64,000 nucleotides of DNA from Leucobacter luti (GTDB lineage: Bacteria > Actinomycetota > Actinomycetes > Actinomycetales > Microbacteriaceae). Of this stretch, positions 52,972 to 61,487 are shown piece after piece. Every line of letters starts with the position of its first letter. Position 1 is the first letter of the stretch. The stretch lies in contig NZ_SHKI01000002.1 of the NCBI RefSeq assembly GCF_004217175.1, positions 1 through 64,000 of the forward strand. The letters are read 5' to 3'. The translations under genes and the position numbers were made by a program. The notes beneath the pieces are model-generated. The model saw nothing but the letters and a program-made list of their open reading frames with translations. It was not told the origin of the DNA and did not search any database.

Positions 52972-54881
52972 GCGCTGACCTTGCGTGTGCGGGCGGCTCG
53001 CAGGCCATTGAGGATCACGATCACCTCGGCGATCTCGTGCACGAGCACCACCGCGGCAAGTCCCAGGACGCCGAAGAGCGCGAGCGGGAGCAGGGCGGTG
53101 ATGATCAGCAGCGACAGGATGATGTTCTGGTTGATGATGTGGCGTCCACGACGGGCGTGGTTGAACGCGCGCGGCAGCAGGCGCAGGTCGTGGCCGGTGA
53201 ACGCGACATCGGCCGACTCGATCGCCGCATCCGACCCGGTCGCGCCCATCGCGATCCCGATGTCCGCGGCGGCCAGCGCAGGGGCGTCGTTGATGCCGTC
53301 CCCGATCATCGCGACCGACCCCTTCGCACTGAGCTCTGCGATCGCGGCGGCCTTGTCCTCCGGGCGTAGCTCGGCGCGCACGTCCTCGATGCCGGCTTGG
53401 GAGGCGAGGGCGCGGGCGGTGCGGGCGTTGTCGCCGGTGAGCATCGTGACCCCGACGCCCTGCGCGGCGAGCGTGCGCACGACCTCGGGGACCTCGGGGC
53501 GCAGCTCGTCGCGGACGCCGATCGCCGCGACAGACTCGCCGTCGCGGTGCACGATCACGACCGTCATGCCCTGCTCCTCGAGCCCGGCGACCCGGTCGCC
53601 GAGGAGTCCGGCGTCGAGCCAGCGGGGGCTGCCGACCGTGATCCGGGCCCCGTCGAGTTCGCCTTCGATGCCGTGCCCGGCCTGCTCGGTCACGCCCTCG
53701 GCCGCGGGGTCTCCCGGTGCGGCGGCGGTGATCGCGGCGGCGAGGGGGTGGGTGCTGTGCTGTTCGAGCGCGGCCGCCCAGGCCAGCGCCTGCACCTCGG
53801 TGACGCCGTCGGCGGTCAGCACGGCGGTGACGGCGGGCTCGTTGCGGGTGAGGGTGCCGGTCTTGTCGACCGCGACGTGGCGGATCACGCCGAACCGTTC
53901 GAACACGGCCCCGGACTTGATGATCACGCCGAACTTACTCGCCGACCCGATCGCGGCCACCACGGTCAGTGGCACGGAGATCGCCAGCGCGCACGGAGAC
54001 GCGGCGACCAGCACGACGAGGGCGCGGGTGATCCACAGCTCCGGGTCGCCGAACAGCGACCCGATGATCGCGACCAGGGCGGCGAGGATAAGCACGCCCG
54101 GAACGAGGGGTCGGGCGATGCGGTCGGCGAGCCGGGCGCGGTCGCCCTTCTCCGCCTGCGCCTTCTCCACCAGGTCGACGATCGTGGTCAGCGAGTTGTC
54201 CGTGCCGGCCGCGGTCGTCTCGACCTCCAGCGCACCCGCGGTGTTGATCGCGCCGGCCGAGACCGTGTCGCCGGGTTCGACTTCGACCGGGATCGATTCC
54301 CCGGTGATCGCGGAGGTGTCCAGGCTGGAACGTCCTGTACGGACGATGCCGTCGGTCGCGATCCTCTCACCCGGCCGCACCAGCATCAGCTGGCCGACGG
54401 CGAGGTCCTTCGCGGCGACCTCGACCGATACGCCGTCTCGGCGGATGGTCGCGGTCTCGGGGACGAGCTTGAGCAGCGCCCGGAGCCCGCCGCGGGCGCG
54501 GTCCATGGCCTTGTCTTCCAGTGCCTCGGCGATCGAGTACAGGAACGCCAGGGCGGCGGCCTCCTCGACGTAGCCGAGGATCACCGCGCCGACTGCGCTG
54601 ATCGTCATCAGCAGGCTGATGCTCAGCTTGCCCTTGAACAGCTTCCGGATCGCGCCGGGGGTGAAGGTCGACGCGCCGAGCAGTAGGCCGATCCAGAACA
54701 GCGCCAAGGCCGGGATCTCCATCCCGGACCACTCCAGGGCCAGGCCGGTGAGGAATGCGATGCCGGAGAAGACCGGGACCATGATCCCGCGGTCCCGCCA
54801 CCAGGGGCGCTCCGCCGCCTCAGTTTCCTCGCCGACTGTGGTCTCGGGCTCGTCGTGCTCGCAGCCGCACGCCGCGCTCAC
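52968..54881 (-). CDS. P1B-type heavy-metal ATPase with SPC motif
   Basis: 637 aa from the GTG at 54881 (GGAG upstream). Its N-terminus is Cys/His-bearing (CGCEHDE) but has no HMA domain. The metal-site motif in TM is SPC (AASPCALAISVPL), as in P1B-4 pumps, rather than CPC. DKTGTLT and GDGINDAPAL are intact, and the final motif is HEIAEVIVILNGL. CmtR control and LspA suggest Cd/Pb/Zn or Co export. GTGA overlap with cmtR. Confidence 0.9.
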   Translation of the reverse strand: MSAACGCEHDEPETTVGEETEAAERPWWRDRGIMVPVFSGIAFLTGLALEWSGMEIPALALFWIGLLLGASTFTPGAIRKLFKGKLSISLLMTISAVGAVILGYVEEAAALAFLYSIAEALEDKAMDRARGGLRALLKLVPETATIRRDGVSVEVAAKDLAVGQLMLVRPGERIATDGIVRTGRSSLDTSAITGESIPVEVEPGDTVSAGAINTAGALEVETTAAGTDNSLTTIVDLVEKAQAEKGDRARLADRIARPLVPGVLILAALVAIIGSLFGDPELWITRALVVLVAASPCALAISVPLTVVAAIGSASKFGVIIKSGAVFERFGVIRHVAVDKTGTLTRNEPAVTAVLTADGVTEVQALAWAAALEQHSTHPLAAAITAAAPGDPAAEGVTEQAGHGIEGELDGARITVGSPRWLDAGLLGDRVAGLEEQGMTVVIVHRDGESVAAIGVRDELRPEVPEVVRTLAAQGVGVTMLTGDNARTARALASQAGIEDVRAELRPEDKAAAIAELSAKGSVAMIGDGINDAPALAAADIGIAMGATGSDAAIESADVAFTGHDLRLLPRAFNHARRGRHIINQNIILSLLIITALLPLALFGVLGLAAVVLVHEIAEVIVILNGLRAARTRKVSA

Positions 54882-55237
54882 TCGCCCGCTCCGGTGCCGC
54901 AGCAGCCCGGTACCGTGCACGAAGCGTCCACGCAGGGCGCGTGCTCGTCGACCGCGAGCGTTACGTCCACCAACGCGGTCAGTGCCGCCGCGAGGTGTGG
55001 GTCGGCGATCTCGTAGCGCGTCTGCCGCCCTTCGGGCTCGGCGACCACGATCCCGCAGTCGCGCAGACAGGTCAGGTGGTTCGAAACGTTTGAACGCGTC
55101 AGCTCCAGCTCGCGCGAGAGCACGGCGGGGTAGCTCGGGCCGCCGAGCAGGGTCATCAGGATCCGGGAGCGCGTCGGGTCCGCCATCGCCCGGCCGAGCC
55201 GGTTCATGACGTCAAGACGAGAAGCAATAGTCAGCAC
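54878..55237 (-). CDS. cmtR: CmtR-like cadmium/lead sensor
   Basis: 119 aa from the GTG at 55237. The winged helix resembles M. tuberculosis CmtR (RAMADPTRSRILMTLLGG, ELTRSNVSNHL). Metal ligands Cys in TCLRDCG (two cysteines, the CmtR C57/C61 pair) and in APCVDASC (the C102 equivalent) are conserved. Three more cysteines (CTVPGCCG) extend the tail. It would derepress the ATPase on Cd or Pb. Confidence 0.93.
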   Translation of the reverse strand: MLTIASRLDVMNRLGRAMADPTRSRILMTLLGGPSYPAVLSRELELTRSNVSNHLTCLRDCGIVVAEPEGRQTRYEIADPHLAAALTALVDVTLAVDEHAPCVDASCTVPGCCGTGAGE

Positions 55238-55249
55238 ACACTGACTATA
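55228..55249 (-). promoter_or_regulatory. CmtR operator and leaderless promoter
   Basis: TAGTCAG (55228-55234) and CTGACTA (55241-55247) form a perfect 7-bp inverted repeat with 6-bp centre. On the minus strand TATAGT (55249-55244) is a -10 box 6 nt before the GTG at 55237. The repeat spans start codon and -10, so repressor binding would block a leaderless transcript. Confidence 0.75.
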
Positions 55250-55285
55250 CAGCCAGGACTGACGCAAAGCGAGCGAGCGGTGACC

Positions 55286-56605
55286 CTACGACACTGGTTC
55301 CACGCCGAGCTGGATGAGTTGCGGGACAGGCGCGCAGCACGATCCCGCACTGGCAGCCTCGTCCGGCGCGTCGAAGAGTCCCGACCCGCCACACACGCCG
55401 GTATCGGGGAGCACGAGGTCCACCCGCTCGGCGGCTTCGCGGTCGCCTGCGATCGCGGCGACGACGCTGCGGACCTGCTCGAACCCGGTCAGGGCCAGGA
55501 ACGTCGGCGCGCGCCCGTACGACTTCGCCCCGACGATGTAGAACCCTGGCTCCGGATGCTCCAGGTCGGCGGCCCCGGTCGCGCGGATCGAGCCGCAGGA
55601 GTGCAGGTTCGGGTCCACCTCGACCGCGACCTTTACCGGCGCCTGCAATCGCATGTCGAGCTCGAGACGGATCTCGGATAGGAACGACAGGTCAGGGCGG
55701 AACCCGGTCGAAACGAACACCCGGGACGCCGGAGCAAGCCGGCGTCCATCTTCCGCGACGAGAACCGCCTGCCCGCCCTCAATGACCACCTGGTCGGTGC
55801 GGAACCCGGTGACGAGGTCCACGAGCCCGTCTTCGACTGCCTTCTTGGCCCGCTGGCCCAGCGCCCCGCGTTCGGGCAGTTCGTCGGCGGTCCCGCCGCC
55901 GAAGGTGTTGCCGACCGTGCCGCGGCGCAGCACCCAGCTGATCTGCGTCCCCGGCTCTCGCTTCGCAACCCTGGACAGGATCCCTATCGTCGTCGCGGCA
56001 GAGTGCCCGTTGCCGACCACGACCATATGCTGTCCGGCGAGACCTGTGGCGTCTTCGATCGTGGGCATCCGGTGTTCAACGAGTCCCGCCTCGGCGGCGG
56101 CTCGTTCCCCGAGCGCGGGGAGACCGTCCGCGCCGACCGGGCTCGGGGTGTGCCAAGTGCCCGAGGCGTCGATCACCGCGCGTGCTTCGATCCGCTCCTC
56201 GCTACCGTCCGCACGCTCAACGTGCACGATGAAGGGCTGCTCGGCACGCCCGGCATCGACCGAGAGATCCCGGCCCTTGCGACCGACGCCGACGACCCTG
56301 GCCCCGCACTGGACGCGGTCGCCGAGCGTCTTCGCGAGCGGGGCGAGATATCCCTCGATCCACTGCGCCCCGGCCGGGTATCCCTGGGACGGTGCCGCCC
56401 ATCCGGTGGGCTCCAGCAAACGACGCGACGCCGCATCGGTGAGTTCCGTCCACGGCGAGAACAGACGCACATGCCCCCATTCGGCCACCGCCGCAGCTGG
56501 ACCAGGACCGGCTTCCAGAACCAGCGGGTTCAGGCCGCGCTCGAGCAGGTGCGCAGCTGCCGCGAGTCCCTGCGGGCCCGCACCGATGACGACGACGGAA
56601 TCCAT
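55286..56605 (-). CDS. arsO: ArsO-like flavin-dependent monooxygenase
   Basis: 439 aa from the ATG at 56605 (GGAGG upstream). FAD motif VVVIGAGPQGLAAAAHLLER at the N-terminus and NAD(P) motif VVVGNGHSAATTIGIL near residue 205. A conserved VRLFSPWTELTDAAS segment follows the first. The C-terminus ends in a GSCCAP stretch. Homologues lie in ars gene clusters and are named ArsO; the reaction is not established. It is divergent from arsR. Confidence 0.8.
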   Translation of the reverse strand: MDSVVVIGAGPQGLAAAAHLLERGLNPLVLEAGPGPAAAVAEWGHVRLFSPWTELTDAASRRLLEPTGWAAPSQGYPAGAQWIEGYLAPLAKTLGDRVQCGARVVGVGRKGRDLSVDAGRAEQPFIVHVERADGSEERIEARAVIDASGTWHTPSPVGADGLPALGERAAAEAGLVEHRMPTIEDATGLAGQHMVVVGNGHSAATTIGILSRVAKREPGTQISWVLRRGTVGNTFGGGTADELPERGALGQRAKKAVEDGLVDLVTGFRTDQVVIEGGQAVLVAEDGRRLAPASRVFVSTGFRPDLSFLSEIRLELDMRLQAPVKVAVEVDPNLHSCGSIRATGAADLEHPEPGFYIVGAKSYGRAPTFLALTGFEQVRSVVAAIAGDREAAERVDLVLPDTGVCGGSGLFDAPDEAASAGSCCAPVPQLIQLGVEPVS

Positions 56606-56683
56606 ACCAACCTCCACACATTGACGTTCTTCGATATGAAGAGTCTGCTCGTCGTATCGACATCTGTCAATATGTGAGGCAGA
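56606..56683. promoter_or_regulatory. Divergent arsO/arsR promoter-operator
   Basis: ATCGACATCTGTCAAT (56656-56671) is a near-palindrome of the ArsR-operator kind, followed by ATGTG. CACATTGAC and GTCAATATGTG at the two sides of the spacer form a longer imperfect repeat. No other ORF in the 78-bp gap. Confidence 0.65.
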
Positions 56684-57046
56684 ATGGGGGGCATGACCAC
56701 TCTTCCCGTGACGATCGACGCGGCACCCGCGGAGGCGTCGTGCTGCGCCCCTGCGACCGACGCGGTGGTCGATGACGCGACCGCGCATCAACTCGCGAAG
56801 GTGTTCAAAGCGCTCGGCGACCCGAACCGAGTGAAGCTGTTCTCGCTGATCACCGCGAGTGCGAGCGGGGAGATGTGCGTGTGTGATCTCACCGAACCCG
56901 TCGGGTTGTCGCAGCCGACGGTGTCACACCACATGAAGCTCCTTGTCGAGGCCGGGCTCGCCACCCGTGAGCAGCGCGGCAAGTGGGCGTACTACCAGCC
57001 CACGACCGGCACCCTCGCCGACGCGGCACGGGCGTTCACAGCCTGA
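56684..57046 (+). CDS. arsR: ArsR family repressor
   Basis: 120 aa; the ATG at 56684 has GAGG upstream, and an ATG at 56693 is also possible. N-terminal EASCCAP (two adjacent Cys) and winged helix FKALGDPNRVKLFSLI with EMCVCDL, the As(III)-binding CVCDL motif. It would repress arsO and its own operon. It is related to the N-terminal part of the ArsR-ArsC fusion. The stop overlaps the next start (TGATG). Confidence 0.93.
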   Translation: MGGMTTLPVTIDAAPAEASCCAPATDAVVDDATAHQLAKVFKALGDPNRVKLFSLITASASGEMCVCDLTEPVGLSQPTVSHHMKLLVEAGLATREQRGKWAYYQPTTGTLADAARAFTA

Positions 57047-57654
57047 TGGGACCGATCCTGTTCCGGCCGATGGCCGAGTCCGACTGGGCCGAGGTCGAGA
57101 GCATCTATCGGGCGGGGATCGCCACCGGGCACGCCACCTTCGAAACCGCCCCACCCGCGACCTGGGCCGCATTCACTGCAGGCAAGCGCCCGGAGCTCAG
57201 CCTTGTCGCCATCGACTCCACCGGCCGGGTCCTCGGGTGGGTCGCCGCGTCTCCCGTGTCGACACGAGCCGTGTACGCGGGCGTTGTCGAGCACTCGATC
57301 TACATCCACCCCGACGCGGCCGGTCACGGAGTCGGGCGCCGCCTTCTCGCAGCGTTCTTGGATCTCACCGACCAGCACGGGATCTGGACTGTGCAGTCAT
57401 CGATCTTTCCGGAGAACACCGCGAGCTTGCGCCTGCACGAGCGGGCAGGGTTCCGCGCTGTTGGACAACGAGAGCGGATCGCCTGCATGGCCTACGGGCC
57501 GCACGCCGGCCAATGGCGCGACACGATCCTCGTCGAACGCCGCACAGATGGAGAACGAAGTGAGGGTGCATCTTCTGCGAATACGCACCCTCACACCCAG
57601 TCCAGCGCCCCGTCGACCCGCAACTTCACGCCGAATCGTCTTCAGGAATCCTGA
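57046..57654 (+). CDS. arsN: ArsN-like GNAT N-acetyltransferase
   Basis: 202 aa. GNAT core in residues 1-165: ILFRPMAESDWAEVESIYRA, then VEHSIYIHPDAAGHGVGRRL (acetyl-CoA-binding) and FPENTASLRLHERAGFRAVG. Members of this phosphinothricin/arsinothricin acetyltransferase family in ars clusters (ArsN1) confer arsinothricin resistance. The last ~30 residues are Ser/Thr/Pro-rich and look unrelated. It is coupled to arsR. Confidence 0.85.
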   Translation: MGPILFRPMAESDWAEVESIYRAGIATGHATFETAPPATWAAFTAGKRPELSLVAIDSTGRVLGWVAASPVSTRAVYAGVVEHSIYIHPDAAGHGVGRRLLAAFLDLTDQHGIWTVQSSIFPENTASLRLHERAGFRAVGQRERIACMAYGPHAGQWRDTILVERRTDGERSEGASSANTHPHTQSSAPSTRNFTPNRLQES

Positions 57655-57667
57655 ACTTGCGGGTTTC

Positions 57668-59161
57668 CTATAGCATTCGTGCGCGGGTGTCGAAGAGCTC
57701 GAGTTCGGCGGGATGGAGTTGGTGCTGCACGACGAAGCTGCGGTCCTTGATCTTCCAGAGGCCCTGCCCGATGCCGAGGCCCGGGAGCAAGGATCTCTCA
57801 GTGCCCGTGAGGCCGAGGGTCTGTGCCGTGACGCCGAGCTGGTCGGACTCTTGCCGGTAGACGATCCGAGTCTCAGCGTTCGCGAGGAGCGACGAAGCGA
57901 GGCCTCGCATCCGCGATCCCTGATCACCGACGTTCTCAAGGTCCGAGAGCTTGTGGAAGACCAGCAGGTTTGCCAGCCCGTAGTGCCTGGCGAGCCGCCA
58001 CTGCGCATCCATGCGAGCGAGAAGGCTCGGGTAGGACATGAGACGCCACGCCTCGTCGTAGACGACGAAGCGTTGCCCGCCGGCCGGGTCTTGGAGCGCC
58101 GCTTCCATCCACGCGGCCGCGCAAGTCATCAGGACCGCAAGCAGTGCCGAGTTCTCGGCCACTCTTGAGAGATCGAGCGAGAGCATCGGCAGGCTGGGAT
58201 CGAACTTCTCGGTGCTGGGACCGTCGAACATCCCGGAGAGGTCGCCGGCGACGAGCCTGCGGAGTGCGTGTCCGACCATGCGACCGTCTTCCGCGAGCCG
58301 GCCATCGGGATCGTCGGTTTTCGCGGGTGCGAGGATGCGGTTGACGACCATTGGCAGGATTGGCACTTCTGCGCAGCGCACCGCATCGGCGAGGGCAACG
58401 TCGATCGCGGTGTGCTCCACGGGCGTGAGGCGGCGGTCGAGCATGGTCTCCGCGAGCGCCCCGATGAGATCCCGACGACGGGCTGCGACCTGTGCCGCCA
58501 AGTCCTCATCCGGGATGCCGCCCGCCCGGTAGCCCTCGTCCAAGGGGTTCAGCCGGGTTGGGAGCGACGGGCCGAGCACGATGGCGCGGCCGCCGACGGC
58601 CCGGGCGACGGAAGTATGCTCGCCCTTTGGATCTCCCGGGATATAGACGCGGCGCCCGAACGGGAGTGCCCTGGTGTAGAGCGCTTTCGCGAGTGAGGAC
58701 TTCCCGCTCCCGACGATGCCGGCGAGGATCATGTTCGGGGCGGTGATGACCCCTTGCTTGTAGAGCTGCCAGGGATCGTAGACGAAGGAACCGCCCGAGT
58801 AGAGGTCTTGCCCGACGAAGGTTCCGGCAGAGCCGAGCCCGCCTTCCGCGAGGAACGGGTAGTGCCCCGACAGGGTGGCAGAGGTGTCCTGGTGGCGCGG
58901 GAGTCGGAACCGGCCAGGCGTGCGCAACGCTGCGGGCCCGTCTTCGCCAGCCCGCGGCAGGTAGTGGATCGCGCGGCGAGCTTCGCGTTCCTCGTCTGAT
59001 TGGGCTCGGGCGGCGACGATCGCGGCGGTTCTCGCTTCGGCTTGGATGCGGGCTGCGGCTTGCGCACGGGCTCGGCGATGCCTGCGCAGTTCCCCTTCCG
59101 GGCCGACGAGCACGGAGGTATGGAGCCGCCCGGGCTCGGCCTCGCCTGATTCGTGGCTCAT
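57668..59161 (-). CDS. VirB4-type conjugation ATPase
   Basis: 497 aa. It has a basic, Ala-rich coiled N-terminus (~25-70), Walker A GIVGSGKSSLA (~150) and Walker B RFVVYDEAWRLM (~385). The LLANAETRIVYRQ segment near the end is typical of VirB4/TraE ATPases. It powers pilus assembly and DNA transport. The ArsN gene ends 13 bp away on the other strand. Overlaps the next minus gene by 4 nt. Confidence 0.9.
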   Translation of the reverse strand: MSHESGEAEPGRLHTSVLVGPEGELRRHRRARAQAAARIQAEARTAAIVAARAQSDEEREARRAIHYLPRAGEDGPAALRTPGRFRLPRHQDTSATLSGHYPFLAEGGLGSAGTFVGQDLYSGGSFVYDPWQLYKQGVITAPNMILAGIVGSGKSSLAKALYTRALPFGRRVYIPGDPKGEHTSVARAVGGRAIVLGPSLPTRLNPLDEGYRAGGIPDEDLAAQVAARRRDLIGALAETMLDRRLTPVEHTAIDVALADAVRCAEVPILPMVVNRILAPAKTDDPDGRLAEDGRMVGHALRRLVAGDLSGMFDGPSTEKFDPSLPMLSLDLSRVAENSALLAVLMTCAAAWMEAALQDPAGGQRFVVYDEAWRLMSYPSLLARMDAQWRLARHYGLANLLVFHKLSDLENVGDQGSRMRGLASSLLANAETRIVYRQESDQLGVTAQTLGLTGTERSLLPGLGIGQGLWKIKDRSFVVQHQLHPAELELFDTRARML

Positions 59162-59973
59162 CGTCCGAGGCCTCGCAGTGTGGGGTGGTTCACGTAGTTT
59201 TGTCGGTTGATCGTCGGGGTGCCGAGACGTTCCCGCCGCGCTCTCCGCGAATCCGCCGCAGCACCGTCGCGTTCCAGGGTGCCGGCTGGTGCGGCATGGC
59301 GGGGGTCAGCGATGCCGAGCAGCACTGAGCTGGGCAGGCTGTCTTCGGCCCGGTAGAGGGCCATGTGCCGATGGTCATGGTTGTAGACCAGGGTGTAAGC
59401 GTCGAGCGTTGCCACACGGTTGAGCGAAGCAACGGGAACCTTGTCGTAGACATACCCATTCTCGAGCGCAGCATCGGCGGTCTCGTCGCCGAAGTCGTAG
59501 CCTGCGAGCTCCTGTACCGCAGCATCTGTGCCCCCGGCTTCGATCAGGTCGAGCGCGTGGCCGGCTTCGTCGCCCTGCAGGAACACCACGTTGATGAGCC
59601 GCGAAGGGGCTTCGCTCGTCTGAAGCGTGGGCTGCCAGGCGATCCGGCCGGCCGCAGCCTTACCCGCGTCGAGCCGCCGCTCCGCTTCGCCGATGAGGGA
59701 GGCGGCCTGGCGAAGCTCGGCCGCTGCGGTGAGCGCCTCCTGGGTGCCAGCGGCACGATCACCGGCGTCATTCGCTGCGCGCCCGCGGGCGTCGGTGTGG
59801 CCTTTCGCGAACTGGCTGAGCACCTGTTCGAGGGATCGCACCGCGCCGAGCAGGTCGCCGAGCATCCCGTACATGCGCTCGGGCTGGTCGAGCACGATGC
59901 TTGCGTGGGCGAGGCCGCGCATCGCCTCGTACATCTCGGCCGCGTCGGCGGCAGGATCGGTGAAGGCCGGCAT
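59158..59973 (-). CDS. Conjugative-element protein of unknown function
   Basis: 271 aa from the ATG at 59973 (the longer ORF to 60225 overlaps the SCO6880-like gene). Residues 1-110 are helical and Ala-rich, a possible coiled coil (LGAVRSLEQVLSQFAKG). A conserved-looking centre follows (INVVFLQGDEAGHALDLIEA). The C-terminal ~80 residues are polar. No membrane segment. Position next to VirB4 suggests a conjugation accessory role. Not recognised otherwise. Confidence 0.6.
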   Translation of the reverse strand: MPAFTDPAADAAEMYEAMRGLAHASIVLDQPERMYGMLGDLLGAVRSLEQVLSQFAKGHTDARGRAANDAGDRAAGTQEALTAAAELRQAASLIGEAERRLDAGKAAAGRIAWQPTLQTSEAPSRLINVVFLQGDEAGHALDLIEAGGTDAAVQELAGYDFGDETADAALENGYVYDKVPVASLNRVATLDAYTLVYNHDHRHMALYRAEDSLPSSVLLGIADPRHAAPAGTLERDGAAADSRRARRERLGTPTINRQNYVNHPTLRGLGR

Positions 59974-60007
59974 GATCGGGACTCCAATTGAGAGAAAATG
60001 GCGGCGG

Positions 60008-61483
60008 TCAGATGGATCGGCACAGCGGCAGTGCCGCTGCGGTGAAGGCCTGGGCTTGCTGCCCGACGAGCCTCCTCGTTTCGCAGGAGGCCTGGATCGC
60101 GGCCTGTTCGATCTGCGACGCGGCAGCATCGAGCTCGCTCGCGGTCGGCGCCGAGACGGATACGAGGCCGACGACGCGCAGGACGCCGTGACCTGCGGTG
60201 AGCTCCGATTCCTGTTGCAGGACATCGCTGTACTCGGCGGAGGCTTGCGTGTCTTCGACCTGGCCGATCTTCCGACGTTGCGCGGCGTCGGCGATCATCT
60301 CGGTCTTCTTCTTCCGCAGATCGCGCGCTGCCTGGTCAGCCCGGACCGGGAGGTAGTGCAGCGAGAGCGAGCGGAGCACGCCGCCGGTGAGGACGAGCGG
60401 GGCGAGGAACCCGGGGAAGGTCTGCGCTCGGGGCCATTCGCTGATCCACAGCACCGCATGGTGTGCGCTGTCGGAACGGAGCCGATCCCATGATTCGTTC
60501 ACCGCGACCGGGCCGGCGATGGCGAGAACCCGGCCCAGCTTGCCGTGCCGTTCCAGGGCGGGACCCGCAGCGGGATCGTAGGCGGTACGGAGGATGAGGG
60601 CGACATCGCCCGGGGTGAGCCAGCCGGTCATGTGCAGCTCGGCGCTGCGGAGCGCGGTCTGGAACGACTGCATCTCCTGACGCAGTACCGCTGCCGTGCC
60701 CTTCATCCCGCCGCCTGCCGAACGGATCTGCCTGGCGGCGGCGCGCATGTCGATCGACAGCGACACCGTGGTGGCGTGGCGCTCGCCTGCGGGGCCAGCC
60801 CGCTCGATGAGTTCCCGGTAGGTGGTCGCCGCCCAGGAGCCGTCGTCGGTGCCATGCTGCCGCCACCATTCGGTGAGCCCGGATCCGGAATCTGGGAGGG
60901 TGCGCTCCATGACCTGAATGCGGGCGATGCGACCTGAGCGGCAGGCGGCGGCGAGCACTCGGCCCCAGCCGGTGACGCGGCGCTGCTGCTCGGCGGGGTC
61001 GAGGAGCACGAACGCGGGATGCTGCACCCCGCACACCGCGGTGAGGGTCTGCGCGTGGGGGTCGTGGATCATCGCCGCTCCCGTTTCGGGGTCTACCCAT
61101 TCCCGGAGTGCCGCCATGTCGCCGGGGAGCGCGAGCGTGCCGGCGGGGCGGGGCTTCACGACGCGCCTGCGGTAGCGGGTCTGCTTCGCCCGGGTGCGGA
61201 GTATCCAGCGGGTGACGATGGGCGCCCACTCGATGACCTTCCGCCCGCCGACGGGCACCCAGGCGATCGCGACGAGCGACGCCCACGCGGGCGACGCCCA
61301 GGCGAGGCCCGCACCTCCGTTCGTGTAGAGGCCCGCGACGACGATGAGCAACGCGACCGCGAGCACGATGAGCTGCGGAAGGGAGAGGCCGAGGAGGATG
61401 CCGCGGCGCGTGAGGCGGGAGAACTGCACCGGCCGTAGCTCGAACCTCTCCGCTGCAGCGGTGGTGGACGCGTGCGAGGTCAT
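60008..61483 (-). CDS. SCO6880-like conjugation membrane protein
   Basis: 491 aa from the ATG at 61483. Two hydrophobic segments at ~30-75 (LSLPQLIVLAVALLIVVAG) and a basic stretch (RTRAKQTRYRRRVVK) precede a large cytoplasmic part. The layout resembles the actinobacterial SCO6880 family, thought to take the VirB3/PrgI-like position beside VirB4. No nucleotide-binding motif. It lies 4 nt from the next gene's end. The family name rests on my memory of the layout, so treat it as tentative. Confidence 0.65.
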   Translation of the reverse strand: MTSHASTTAAAERFELRPVQFSRLTRRGILLGLSLPQLIVLAVALLIVVAGLYTNGGAGLAWASPAWASLVAIAWVPVGGRKVIEWAPIVTRWILRTRAKQTRYRRRVVKPRPAGTLALPGDMAALREWVDPETGAAMIHDPHAQTLTAVCGVQHPAFVLLDPAEQQRRVTGWGRVLAAACRSGRIARIQVMERTLPDSGSGLTEWWRQHGTDDGSWAATTYRELIERAGPAGERHATTVSLSIDMRAAARQIRSAGGGMKGTAAVLRQEMQSFQTALRSAELHMTGWLTPGDVALILRTAYDPAAGPALERHGKLGRVLAIAGPVAVNESWDRLRSDSAHHAVLWISEWPRAQTFPGFLAPLVLTGGVLRSLSLHYLPVRADQAARDLRKKKTEMIADAAQRRKIGQVEDTQASAEYSDVLQQESELTAGHGVLRVVGLVSVSAPTASELDAAASQIEQAAIQASCETRRLVGQQAQAFTAAALPLCRSI

Positions 61484-61487
61484 GGGT

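Noticed and set aside
53397..54686. Plus-strand frame of 429 codons opposite the metal ATPase
   Set aside because: The ATPase on the other strand has intact DKTGTLT and GDGINDAPAL motifs. This frame has no recognisable domain.
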